Shown in pieces: positions 44,012 through 54,369 of a stretch of 55,470 bases of DNA (positions are counted from its first letter, which is position 1; each line of letters opens with the position of its first letter). The stretch is taken from positions 1 through 55,470 of the forward strand of contig JAQIWT010000025.1 in NCBI GenBank assembly GCA_034696485.1, given 5' to 3'. The stretch is from Isohypsibius dastychi. Taxonomy: Eukaryota > Tardigrada > Eutardigrada > Parachela > Isohypsibiidae. The notes under the pieces are model-generated. The model was not told the DNA's origin. It did no database searches and saw nothing but the letters and a program-made list of their open reading frames with translations. The position numbers and the translations under genes are program-made.

Positions 44012-45590
44012 ATTTCCATGCTTTCGATGTTGTCATTCTTCATACAATTTCGCCCTTTTGTTGCCCAAGCTTTATTTTATGCTTTTTATTTTCTTTCGTC
44101 AGCAAGACCCTTCCTTTTCCGTGAAATTCTTTCGTGACCCGTGGACAATGGAGCGAATTAACCAGGCAATCGGAATCAGTTCGGATAATCAACAACAAGA
44201 ACAAAGCAAGGGTCTTTCGTCAAATACACTGACATGTATCAAACTGCATCAAAAGGGGTTTGGTTCATTTTCATCTTCAATTCAACTTCATACCATAATC
44301 GAGGTTCTTTCATGCGTGAGTTGCGGATCCCACTTTGCTGCGCTGGTTGGCACAGCACTTCGATTGCACTCTTGAAGTTTCCGCGGTTTCGACGAGGCTC
44401 GTTCAACATCGAACTTGTATTGTCTTGTATGAAGCTCGAACGAGGCTCGTTCAAGCGCGCCTGTCATATATTATCCAGATCCAAAAGTCTGTAAGCAGAT
44501 TCATCAGAGTTCTCGGTCATCAGGCAGCGAATCGACCAACTACCAGTAGGGACAACAATTTGATCCATAGCTGCGTTCTACGTGAGTTGGCCCACATTTC
44601 ACGGTAAACGCAGCAATGGCTCAAATTGTTGTCCTTACTGGTATGGTACTGGCAGGGACCAAATCCCTACAAAAACAACTGGCATTGGTCAGTTTGTGAC
44701 GCTATGGACAAACGGCATGTTCGGCTGACTTTGGCAGACTGGGATTCTGACATATTTGTCTCAGCTGACGAATGAGCACAAGTATGAAGAGGAAAGTGGA
44801 TTTGTCATAGATGCTCTCTATAGATTCACAAGCCACAAACCTGAACACAATCGACTAGCCAAAGTGTGCATTTATCTGAACGAGCAACTGGGTAACTCCT
44901 CGAAGATATTCATCCGAGTGCGATTCCTCGAAGATATTCACCCTCTTCCTTCCATTGATTTGTGAGCGACACATATCTGTCGCAGCTCCATCACGCAATA
45001 CCCGTAAGCCGACCCCGCTTTCAGATCTATTGATCTCGACTGCAGCACCAGTGTTCAATTCGGCTATCTGTGAAGCTGGCTTCATGACCGCTGCACTTCT
45101 TTCCACGTATCAATGACTAAGACCGACTAGTTACTGCTTTGATCAATTGTCGGAACCTTTATGCTAGCTTTGCGACGATCAGAAACCAAGCTGAGCTCGC
45201 CAGAACATTTAGATCAGATTTGACAGCATTGTTAATCCAACTGAGCTCAAGATTTCCAGCTGGAGCCATGATATGCCCCTGTTTCGCGCACTTCGGAACA
45301 AGGACCAATGTCTCCCTCGTCTCTGGATTACCTGATTCAAACTGTGGCTTTGACACCTGACTCAAAAGGTCACTTTCAGCCGCAAACATCCCGGTTTCGA
45401 AGTTTCGTTCATCCTGACTATGTAACAAGGTTTCTCCATTTATAGTTTTTCACAAAAGATGTCATCAGTCTGTGGGATGCCACTTCGACCAGTGGCAGTG
45501 ATTGCGGAATGTCCCGTAGCTCCCTAAATTAACATTGGGGTCTCATGGAATCAGTTGGGGAAAATATGACCGACGGTGTGTTGATTGCAG
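44012..45590. other. No recognised gene; small direct repeats
   Basis: 'cgaggctcgttcaa' occurs twice near 44393 and 44440, and 'cctcgaagatattca' twice near 44895 and 44926. ORFs here overlap on both strands and carry no domain. Confidence 0.4.
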
Positions 45591-45599
45591 CTACATAGT

Positions 45600-46150
45600 T
45601 GCGTCAGGCGAAGGTAGAAGGAAAGTGGTATTTCGAAACCCCCAGAAACAATTGCCTGTACGTCTCCAGATGGGCTCGTCAAGTCTGTGACCGACTTGAT
45701 TCGCATTTGGCTACCATAGTGAATCAGGGAAATCACAACTGGATTGCGATGAAGATCTCTCAGGTGGTCGGTTATGAGGTGGAGTATTACTGGACCAAAG
45801 AGCTGATGTTCGTGGGGAGTTCAGATAGATTACGGTCAGGTATCACCTTTTCGGGCGGTGGAAGCTGATCGACCGGAACCACGTGGAACTGAGCGATGTG
45901 TTGCACAGAGATGATACCTCTTCGTCCGTGATGAGAATTAACCGGTTTGCAAGTTACGTACGCTTGATTCTATGCTCGATGTTAAGGCAATTGTGGTCAC
46001 TTATGGTGAATGCCAAAGTTATTGATATTATTGTATCTTCAGTAGGTCCTTTCAGGAATCCCCTTCACTATGTGGTGACAGTCTCACAGGATTGTAGGAC
46101 GTGCTGCGTGATTCACGTGATGCATACGAAACGGTTGCATTTAGTGTTGA
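45600..46150 (+). pseudogene. C-type lectin domain pseudogene
   Basis: This is the partner of the lectin at 53.9-54.36 kb. It retains VEGKWYFETPRNNCLYVSRW, RQVCDRLDSHLATI and NHNWIAMKIS then YEVEYYW, so in this copy the middle of the domain is in frame. It lacks the SADTRDG-like insert, and after YYW it breaks by frameshift and a deletion of some 220 bp; the C-terminal cysteines (WKDRTC..YICA in the partner) are gone. A TAG follows the acceptor-like 'gattgcag' at its start. The 3' flank also matches 54480-55300, so it is a segmental duplicate. Confidence 0.75.
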
Positions 46151-46234
46151 CCTCGAACTGATTGAAGCAGATTGCGTCACGGTTGCTGTTTGGAACCGGA
46201 ACCTCTAATTTCGTCCTGAGCCTGAGATTTGTCT

Positions 46235-46475
46235 CCCCCCCCCCCCCCCGGGTGATCCACAATCGTTGCTTCTATATGGAGCCAGAAATTCACAATTCGA
46301 TAGAAATTTAATAAGTTAGGTCCGATAAGCCTGACCCCCCCCCCCCTCCCCCGCATATTAAATCATAGGGCCAAACCTCCATAAAAACACGGGTGAAGGG
46401 TTCTAACCAAGTTTTGAAAACATGAAGCCCCCCAGCCAGTCAACCCCGCCCTTTGCCTTGTTTGCCCCCCCCCCC
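46235..46475. repeat. Cluster of long poly-C tracts
   Basis: Runs of 15 C (46235-46249), 12 C (46335-46346) and 11 C (46465-46475) lie within 240 bp. Others in the window are C14 at 13978-13991, C10 at 33048-33057, G15 at 38165-38179, G10 at 54793-54802 and C10 at 55461-55470, the very last bases of the window. No flanking repeat explains them. Confidence 0.9.
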
Positions 46476-46479
46476 TGCC

Positions 46480-47079
46480 TCGCTACGAAGTAAGAAGACC
46501 CATTCATACTGCCGAGCTCTTAGGCAGCAAAATCAATCAGTCGGAGTAGAGCTATCATATTACAGTAGTTCGATTCGCGACAACATCCTTGATGAATGGC
46601 TCCTGACATGTGAGATATGATATTTTAGGCGACCGCAAAAAATATAGCCGATAAAGATCTCCAGACCAGGACGACAGATGTAGAATTCTTACGAATCTCT
46701 TCGTCAACAGTCGAAAATTTCAGTGATATCATACCTGACTTCCCTGTGTAAGCCTGGGGTGAACAGAGATATCTCGAACCGCTAAATTCTGGAAGCATCT
46801 CTAAAGAAGCCTTATCTCGTGAAGCTTACTTCTTCGACCTAACTAGTTTACGTTTATCACCAAATTTCTCGTTGAATGGACGTGGGCATTCATTTTTATC
46901 GCAAAACTGATAATGTTCGAGTGTTTACTATTCATCGTCAACGAAACTTGCCTCGAGTTCACCATCACATCGTCAAGTTTTCAGGACATGCTCTTTATGT
47001 TTGTCTGATTGAAGTCGGGAGTAAATTGAAGTCTTAAAGTCGATTGAAGTCTTCTTTGGCCGCTCGTCAAGTGTTCATC
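46480..47079. other. Upstream region of the intact FEM-1-like/RING gene
   Basis: No ORF, TATA box or repeat match was recognised. An upstream in-frame ATG at 47044 exists, but the alignment with copy 1 begins at the ATG at 47080. Confidence 0.4.
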
Positions 47080-49278
47080 ATGGAACATGCAACTGACCAT
47101 TTATTCACGCTAGCGTATTGCGGCAACCTGGATGATTTGAAAGAAGTTGCATCACAACCTGGATTCGATGTGGATAAAAGAGGCGCCATCATCCTGAAAG
47201 ACAACAGTAAACGAAATGTCACGGTTGTATGGGCTGCTTGTGCAAGAGGACAGTTTGAGACGGTCAAATATCTGATTTCAAATTTTAAACCAGATTTTAA
47301 ATTTGTTGATGATGAATGCTGTTCTCTGCTATGGGCTTCCTGCTATGGTGGGAATTTGGATGTTGTCAAGCTGATACATTCCCAAAAAATTCCCAACGAA
47401 GGTTTGTCCTCCAAAGGAATAACAACCCCTTTGGCGGCGGCATGTACCGGAGGCTGTTATGCTGATGTGGTTGCTTATCTGATCAGCAAGGATTATCCCG
47501 TAAACACGCGGATCTGGGGCGGTCGGACGGCCCTTCACATCGCAGCTTTAGAAGGACACCAGAGAATCGTCGAAATGCTTATCAATGCACGTGCTATGGA
47601 AATCCAAGACGATAATGGATTAACACCCATTGAAGTTGCCGCTGCAGCTGGGCAGGAGAAGTGCGTGGACAGCTTCATCAAGCTTCGGCCCGAAAAATAT
47701 TCTGATCTATTTCTCAGAAATATAAGACTTCTTGTTGGTGCTAGAAAACTGTTGAGTGATGGTGAGGATTCTAGCACTCAAGAAGCGGTAAAAGAGTTAG
47801 AGGCACATCAGGGTAGCATTTACGGCAAGTACTCGCCCGTCGAGTTTTTAAATGCTAAACGAACCACTTCAATGGAGCCAGGGAAGCGCAAAAACACGAT
47901 GCGAGCTCTGCTGATCTATCAACAAATTCTTGGTATGGGTAACCCAGTGACCATAGCTGCATTCCGTCTGTTTTTGCAAGTAGAACCACCATATTTCCAC
48001 GCAGCAGCGGGCTGGAATCTGTTTTTTAATTTACTGTCGGAAAACGTGAGGGTAACCTTGACTGGTAGTTTCTTTTGATAGGTTTACAGAAGTGCAGTTT
48101 CTTTCTTCCAGCCGTTGGATGATCAATTGCTTATATCACTGATGGAATACATGGCCTGGATCCCGAAATTCTATGGAGACCGCACGAAGCTTGTCAGTTA
48201 CAGGTCCGAGACGGTGAACCTTCTGCTGGGCGAAGTGGTCCGTGGACATCGTGTCATCAATTCGCCCGACTTTTCGTCATTCGATGGATACCAATGCCGC
48301 AGAGTATTCAATACGAGATTCGATCAGCTGCTTCTCTTCTTTCTTCGGTTCATGCGGATTTCATTCAGATCCGCTGATGACATCATTCGAGGAGAACTAC
48401 TATCGCCTTGTGCCTGGCTGGTGCGCAATCGCATACATGATTCTCAGGAGCGATCTTTCATGCAAGTGTGGCTGATGGATGCCGTGGAGGAAACGGACCA
48501 TACCTTGTTTACTGGGCTACTGAAATTTGTTTCGAACATTGGCAAGAGCGAGTTATTCGCTTATTCGAGATATCAAACTCTTCTAGACGATGCCATATGC
48601 TTGCAACACGACAATGTCGCAATCATCAGCTATCTACTGGAGCACTCCAAAACACAGCCGAAGATCACACAACAGCTGTTCACAACTATAGAGAAACTCA
48701 AAACTAACCATCCTGAAGTTGCCGTATTGCTTGGAAAGAGGGCACCCATCACCGCTGGAAGTGTCGCCCAGCTATGTGACGTCACTGATGACATCTCTGC
48801 CATTATTCAGTTTGCTGAGACTATCAACGACAAGCCGATACTCACGCTAATTGCTTCTGCATGCCTGGAGAGAAACAGACTTCTAGAAGCTATGAACCTG
48901 TATCTGCGGTGTGAAGACTTCAGCCACCACTCTTCGGTATTCGAGAAAGCCTTAAAGGACAAGAGTTTTGTGCAATGGCCTGAAATGGTTGCGTACCTCA
49001 CTTCGGCATTGAGAATTCTGAAAGATGCGGATGTCGAAAAAGAGCTTGTTGCGGCGAATCGCATGGCTGCCATCGCAATAAGCGGGAAGTTCAAGAAAGA
49101 ACAATCAAGTTCGGATGTTGAGGATGATTCATGTGTCCTGTGTTTCGAGCGTGAAAAAGACATGGTATTTTTGCCTTGTGGTCATGTGGGCTGCTGTATG
49201 AGCTGCGGTGAAAAACTCAGTATTTGTCCGTTCTGTTCAACTGTCATCACCAGCAGACAGCGAATCTTCCGAACTTAA
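47080..49278 (+). CDS. FEM-1-like ankyrin/TPR protein fused to IAP-type RING, intact
   Basis: Exons 47080-48051 and 48112-49278 join in phase 0 (60-nt intron) to give 712 residues without a break. Residues 6-205 are ankyrin repeats (VVWAACARGQFETVKYLI, SLLWASCYGGNLDVVKLI, TALHIAALEGHQRIVEMLI). Residues about 215-300 follow the FEM-1 region after its ankyrins (IRLLVGARKLL, then MRALLIYQQILGMGNP, like FEM-1 LLGAxF and LIxRERILGxxxxD). Residues 325-655 are helical and unique. Residues 664-712 are a RING with spacing C-x2-C-x11-C-x-H-x3-C-x2-C-x6-C-x2-C, identical to IAP RINGs, and the IAP-like tail QRIF ends the protein. FEM-1 proteins normally recruit CUL2; here a RING replaces that need, so an autonomous cytosolic E3 ligase is inferred. 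ATG 47080 is chosen by alignment to copy 1. Confidence 0.88.
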
Positions 49279-49359
49279 GTTCATGAGGTATCGTTGTCTT
49301 CCGTTTTTTAACAACTGCATAGTTTTTCTGTCGAGCCCTTATCCTAAAGTTATCCAGTG

Positions 49360-49365
49360 AATAAA
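49360..49365 (+). terminator. Poly(A) signal of the intact FEM-1-like/RING gene
   Basis: AATAAA lies 82 bases after the stop codon at 49278. The related flank of copy 3 also carries AATAAA near 35575. Confidence 0.6.
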
Positions 49366-49569
49366 ATACTGAAATGTGCAATCAAACCGAAATGAATCGG
49401 CCTGCGTATCAAAAATACGAAGTTTTAGAAGATGTTCATTACCAATATGGACATGATGGTCAAGAGATGTCCCGTGTCCTCATGGTTTCCAAGGTTGTGT
49501 TCATCTATTCCGTGGGGCCCCTCCAAACGGAGAACTGATTTAACAACAGTCAAAGATTTAGTTATACAC

Positions 49570-51000
49570 CAGGGCAGACACATCTTACATTAAGGGCTCT
49601 GTGGGTACTTGGTGAGCTCATAGAATATGCTTGGCAGGGAATCACTTCGCCGTTCCAGAATTGAAATATCCCGATTCAAAATGCACGAATTCGTGACTCC
49701 AAAATGAATCCGCGAGTCCGTTTTGGCATTTTGAGGTTCTCGACTGACCCTTTCTTTCTACATTCCACCGAGTCAGTTTTTTTATTTTGGCCTGTTTGCA
49801 TGAAAAAGAACAACAAAAAAGGAATCCAGCATAATTTCTTAGAAAGTGAAGAAGACAGCTCTCAATCATGCAAGCGAGCATTTCCGTACAAGCGAACTGA
49901 AATACAGTACATGTACTGGCTGAAGTTCGCCTGTAGAACATCCACGGTCAAGATTTTCAGCATTCTGAATAATTCTTCGGAGCTTCGGCCACGAACGCAA
50001 CCGACAAGAAAGTCTAGCGGCAATAAATGCTCTGCTACAAAAAACTCAGCCCAGAGTGGCTGACGGCGAGTATTGGCTGTGAAAACAAGAAACTAGCATT
50101 ATTTGAAGGATAAAGTTGGATCGGGTCAGCGCCGAAATAATTTTGAATAAAATTCCCCGTCAGCATCAAAGTATACTCAAGTTGTGCATACGAGAACTGG
50201 AGAAGCGAAATGTCGATGTGGGTGAAACCTGTGTTGGCCATTTTTTAACAAGTAACGCAAGCAGTATCAGAATTCATACCGCTTCGTACCCAGGTTCTTT
50301 GCACTCGGCTTGCAGTGAACGATGTTTTGATGTTGTTTTGGTTTGCGTCTTGTCTGCACTGAATCTTAGCGATCTGTTCGCCAACTATATCAATCAAACG
50401 TCAGCTGCATAGTCAGACGTCACATGGAAGTAGTGTGCATAAATTCAAAGGTCGAGTTCTTGGTGCAAAAGGTGTATCAGTTGCTTTGACTTCCAGATTT
50501 TTGATTAACAAATAACTCCAACAAGCGAGAAACAGGCATTCATTTTTTCATTCAGCACATCTACAAAGATGTTTAAGACCACTCATCTCTCACCACGAGT
50601 TCATTTTTAAATGGGCCTGGGCTATGTAAAGTCCCTGATATGATAAGATTACTGCAGTCTTTGGGATCACAGCTAGAATTCAAACTATGCTAAGGCACCA
50701 AAGGTCGAAAATGGGACGTCTAAGTCTGCGGCTGAAAAACTGAAATTTGAGCCTTTCGTATATTGTACATGATTCATTCCAGCCAAAACACTCGTCATTT
50801 GAACTTATTTGACGTTAATCATCAACCACAGGGTACGTAATTTCCTTTATCTTTCAAAGCCATGTACTACACAAGCTACCAATTTCATCATCCATTGCAA
50901 CTAAATTACTTCTCACCAAACATGGAAGGCAGTTTTTATTTGATCCTTATTTCGACTGTAACGTCTATAAGTGGATTCATTTTGGGGAGTACTAAATTCG
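49570..51000. other. No recognised gene; one possible exon
   Basis: A plus-strand frame at 50116-50250 (DRVSAEIILNKIPRQHQSIL, then LCIRELEKRNVDVGE) looks protein-like and ends near an acceptor-rich run, but has no domain or partner exon. Other ORFs overlap on both strands. Confidence 0.3.
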
Positions 51001-51014
51001 TGGTGAAACCCAGA

Positions 51015-53115
51015 TGACCGGCTCTATCCCTGTGAATGGGGCACTTACTGAACCGGAAACCGGCACGTCGCTGTTTGGGAATGGATCAGGTAAGCTGTCA
51101 GTTTGAGCTTAGAAACTTCATGAGTTATCCAATGTTTCGCTCTTTCTTCGACCGAATGCCGTTTTCCGTGAGAAATTCATGTAATCGATTTTGGTCCTCA
51201 GGTCAAGCATACGTAGCCCATCTTCTCACTGACCCAAAGCAGTCCGTTCTTGAATCTTACATCCAGAATCAAACCTCATCTGAAACGGGATCATTTGCGT
51301 TTGTTGAAAGTTATTTAAGCCGAGTTGAGTTGAGTGTGAGCAGCTGAATACGACCAATTGTGAAGTCCTTTATCCGGATATGTGCACGACAGGAGCATAT
51401 ACGTCTATATGCAGCAAATCCTCTACATCGTCTGAAATCCAGTCATTCCTGCAGCGCGTTGCAAGCGCGATCAGCCAAACAACCTAACAGCCCGATCAGC
51501 TTGCTCATCGTTGGAAACAAAGAGACGCTGAGGGAGGTTTCTGGCGTATCTAGCCAAAATATCGTTCGTTTAGCCATTAGTCTATATGACGATTTCGACT
51601 GTCAGGATCTCAACACCCAACACTTATCCAACCTGGCTCATCTCCAGTTAATCAGCGAACACCGAGTCACCTTGAGAAATGGTTGTCTTGAACTACTTCC
51701 GAATCTACGCCTCCTCGATCTGGAACACTGCTCACAGGCGTGGTTAGAGGAGGGTTCTATTGCGAGATTGACCAGTCTGAAAAGACTCTCGCTGCCGCGA
51801 TATAAAGATAAAAATGAAGCAAAGGAGAATGATACCACTGGAATCATCCATTGCACTAGTGAATACACGTGGCTGTGGGATCATTTTGTTAAAAATCCTT
51901 TCCTGATCCAGCCCGCCGTCCCCGGTGAACTTAGGTCATTTTCAGGAATTCAGAATATAAAATGGAGTACGGGTCGTTTTTACAAGCCGGTTGACTGCAT
52001 CAACTTGGAAACACTTAGTGATGACCATACCCGGGTGCATACACATCCTTTGTCCCTTCTTACCAATACCTTCACCTTTATCGACAAACAGCTGGTGAAC
52101 AACAATGTACGTGAAAACACATCTGCCTAAATGATCAACGACATCTAATAATGTGTTTCATTCCAGATTTTCGAAGAACAAACATTTGATTCAAATGTAT
52201 TTCGACCGTGGACTAACAGAACAGACCCTGTTGAATGGCCATTGGACTACGGTAAGTTAAATTCCCGCACCCGAATTTATGATATATGAAATTATATTTG
52301 GTTTCGACTGATTACAGACCTTAATGATATTGCGAAAGTCAAGGTCGCAATGGCTGAGATTGAGCTGCTCATCTATATTCGCTTTGTGGAACTCAATGTT
52401 GAGGGAAATTACTTAAAATTAGTCTCTCCCGGCCAAGGGTGAGTTGTTTTCATGAGTTGTTTTCATAGTGTATTACATTGTGCATTTGCGGCTTACAGGT
52501 AATCTATGGATGTTCAGCTATCTTGCTCTGTTACAGGTGCAGCTCGGTGGTTGGAATGGTAGGCGGCGCACAGGTTTTGAACCTTGACAAAAACGATTGC
52601 CTAGACCACCGAACAATTCTCCACGAACTTCTCCATGTCCTGGGGCTATCACACAAACAGTCGAGAAGAAACCGTGACGACTATGTTTCTATCAAGTGGG
52701 AGAATACTGGAAGTGAGTGAATTGTTACTGTGTGATGAAACTCGGTACAAGAAAGATTTTTCCAGAATCAAGAATAAAGGATTTTCGACTGGAACGGCAA
52801 TACAATCCAGGAGGTGCCTATGATTTCGAGTCTGCCGTGCATTATGGATGAGGTGCCGGCAGCATTCATGGCGTCCCAGTTATCGCTCCCAAATCGCACA
52901 TGGACAAAATCAGGCCACGTCACACATTGTCTAGGGGTGACGTTATCAAGCTACGGGCTCTCTACAAGTGTGACCCAAACTTCTAACCCGACTACATCAA
53001 TCCTTATAGGATGTACCGGGCTGCTGACCAGATGAATCCCGTTAAATGCGAATCCATATGTCAGACGGCTCCAGACTGCGTAGCGTCAAACTACATTGGA
53101 AATGGGCATTACATG
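51015..53115 (+). pseudogene. Astacin-family metalloprotease with LRR-like N-terminal part (one TGA)
   Basis: Exons about 51360-52106, 52167-52251, 52318-52438, 52537-52712 and from 52766 join in frame at GT-AG sites. Earlier exons near 51015-51090 and 51202-51347 are likely but not joined. The first large exon has leucine-rich segments (LSNLAHLQLISEHRV, LLPNLRLLDLEHC, LTSLKRLSLPRY). Then come the astacin core (AMAEIELLIYIRF, GCSSVVGMVGGAQVLNL) and the zinc site HELLHVLGLSHKQSRRNRD, with all three His and the catalytic Glu; the Glu after the third His is Lys. YDFESAVHYG is the Met-turn with Val for Met, its Tyr kept. TGA follows at 52849-52851, yet IAPKSHMDKIRPRHTLSRGD and LYKCDPNF continue in frame. 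A later exon (about 53010-53115) has ESICQTAPDCVASNY, a Cys-rich C-terminal motif. It is inferred to be a secreted protease, recently broken or recoded. Confidence 0.75.
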
Positions 53116-53659
53116 AGTAAGTGGTAACCAACGGATTACCAACCTAGCCAGCTGCAACTCATGCATATTACGGCAGTTAGGTTGGTCATTTTCTTCTGCG
53201 AAGCGGCCGTCCAGCCATGTATCCAGCCATGAATACACAGAAAATCACATAACTATCTTTTTGCTTACCATTACTTGTTGACGGAATTGATTTCGATAAG
53301 GCCACTGGGTATGTAATTGCTCATGGAAGAGAGATCAAGATATCCAACTCCATCTGTTTATCAAAGATCTGTTCTATCTGTTCTCCAAAATTGCTTTTTA
53401 TGACGGATCTTACAGTCCATATTTATTAGAAATAGCCAGCCTCACGTGAACAGGATATAACACGGGGCAATGGTGTAAGTCATCAGAAGACCTTTGTATG
53501 TCGAACAAACCGATTTCACTTGTCAAAATATTCTGTGAACGTCAATGCAGTCCTAATCAGCTGAGTAAAGCGATAACAAACCAAAGCATTTTCACAACCA
53601 TTTCGTCGCAGTACATGGTGAGGTGTTTCCGAACAAAGTGAAACATTCGTACTCCGTGA

Positions 53660-54363
53660 ATGGCGACATCCCTTTTCCGGATTTTTATGACGGCACTGTT
53701 CACACTAACCTACATATTCGTGGTCACCGCGTTGGCCGATGGTGAGAAAGAATTCAACACTGAATGGAATCGTTTTTCACACAATCTTGATGCCACTTCG
53801 ATCGGTCACAGTGATGACGGGATTCCAACAGCTCCCCAAATTAACGGTGAGTTTTCATGAATTCAGTTGGTCGAAAATGTGGCCGATTTACAAAAATGTG
53901 TTAATTGCAGCTAGTTGCGGTCAGGCCACGGTAGAAGGAGAGTGGTATTTCGAGACCTCCAGAAACGAATGCCTGTACTTCTCCAGATCAGCTGACACAC
54001 GGGACGGGGCCCGCCAAGTCTGTCGCCGACTTGATTCGCATTTGATTACCCATCATGAACGAGGAAAACCACAACTGGATTGCGATGAAGATCGCTGAGG
54101 TAGGCGGTTACGAGGTAGAGTATTACTGGATCGGGCTCCAGAGAGATGATTTTAGCGAGGAGTTCAGATGGCACGACTGTCTGGTGTCACCTTTTCTGGC
54201 CTGGGAGGCTAATCGACCGGGACCAAGTGGAACTAAGCGATGTGTTGCACAGAGTTCCAGAACCAGTTTGTGGAAAGATCGTACTTGCGGTGTGGCGCTG
54301 AAGTATATCTGCGCAAAATCCAGCCGAACTCTCCCAGAAGCGCCACCAGCCTCCCTAGCCTGA
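53660..54363 (+). pseudogene. Secreted C-type lectin with one-base frameshift
   Basis: Exon 1 (53660-53846) encodes a signal peptide (FMTALFTLTYIFVVTALA) and a short spacer. A 64-nt intron (53847-53910) joins exon 2 in frame (ASCGQATVEGEWYFETSRN). The C-type lectin fold follows: CLYFSRSADTRDGARQVCRR, DSHLIT, then in another frame NHNWIAMKIAEVGGYEVEYYW with IGLQRDD, FRWHD, AWEANRPGPSGTKRCVA, WKDRTC and YICA. The canonical disulphide cysteines are present; the WND and EPN/QPD sugar-site motifs are not canonical, so calcium-dependent sugar binding is doubtful. Comparison with the copy at 45.6 kb puts a one-base insertion at the run 'accca' near 54047. It is a very young pseudogene or an assembly error. 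AATAAA follows near 54483. Confidence 0.75.
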
Positions 54364-54369
54364 TGTTGG

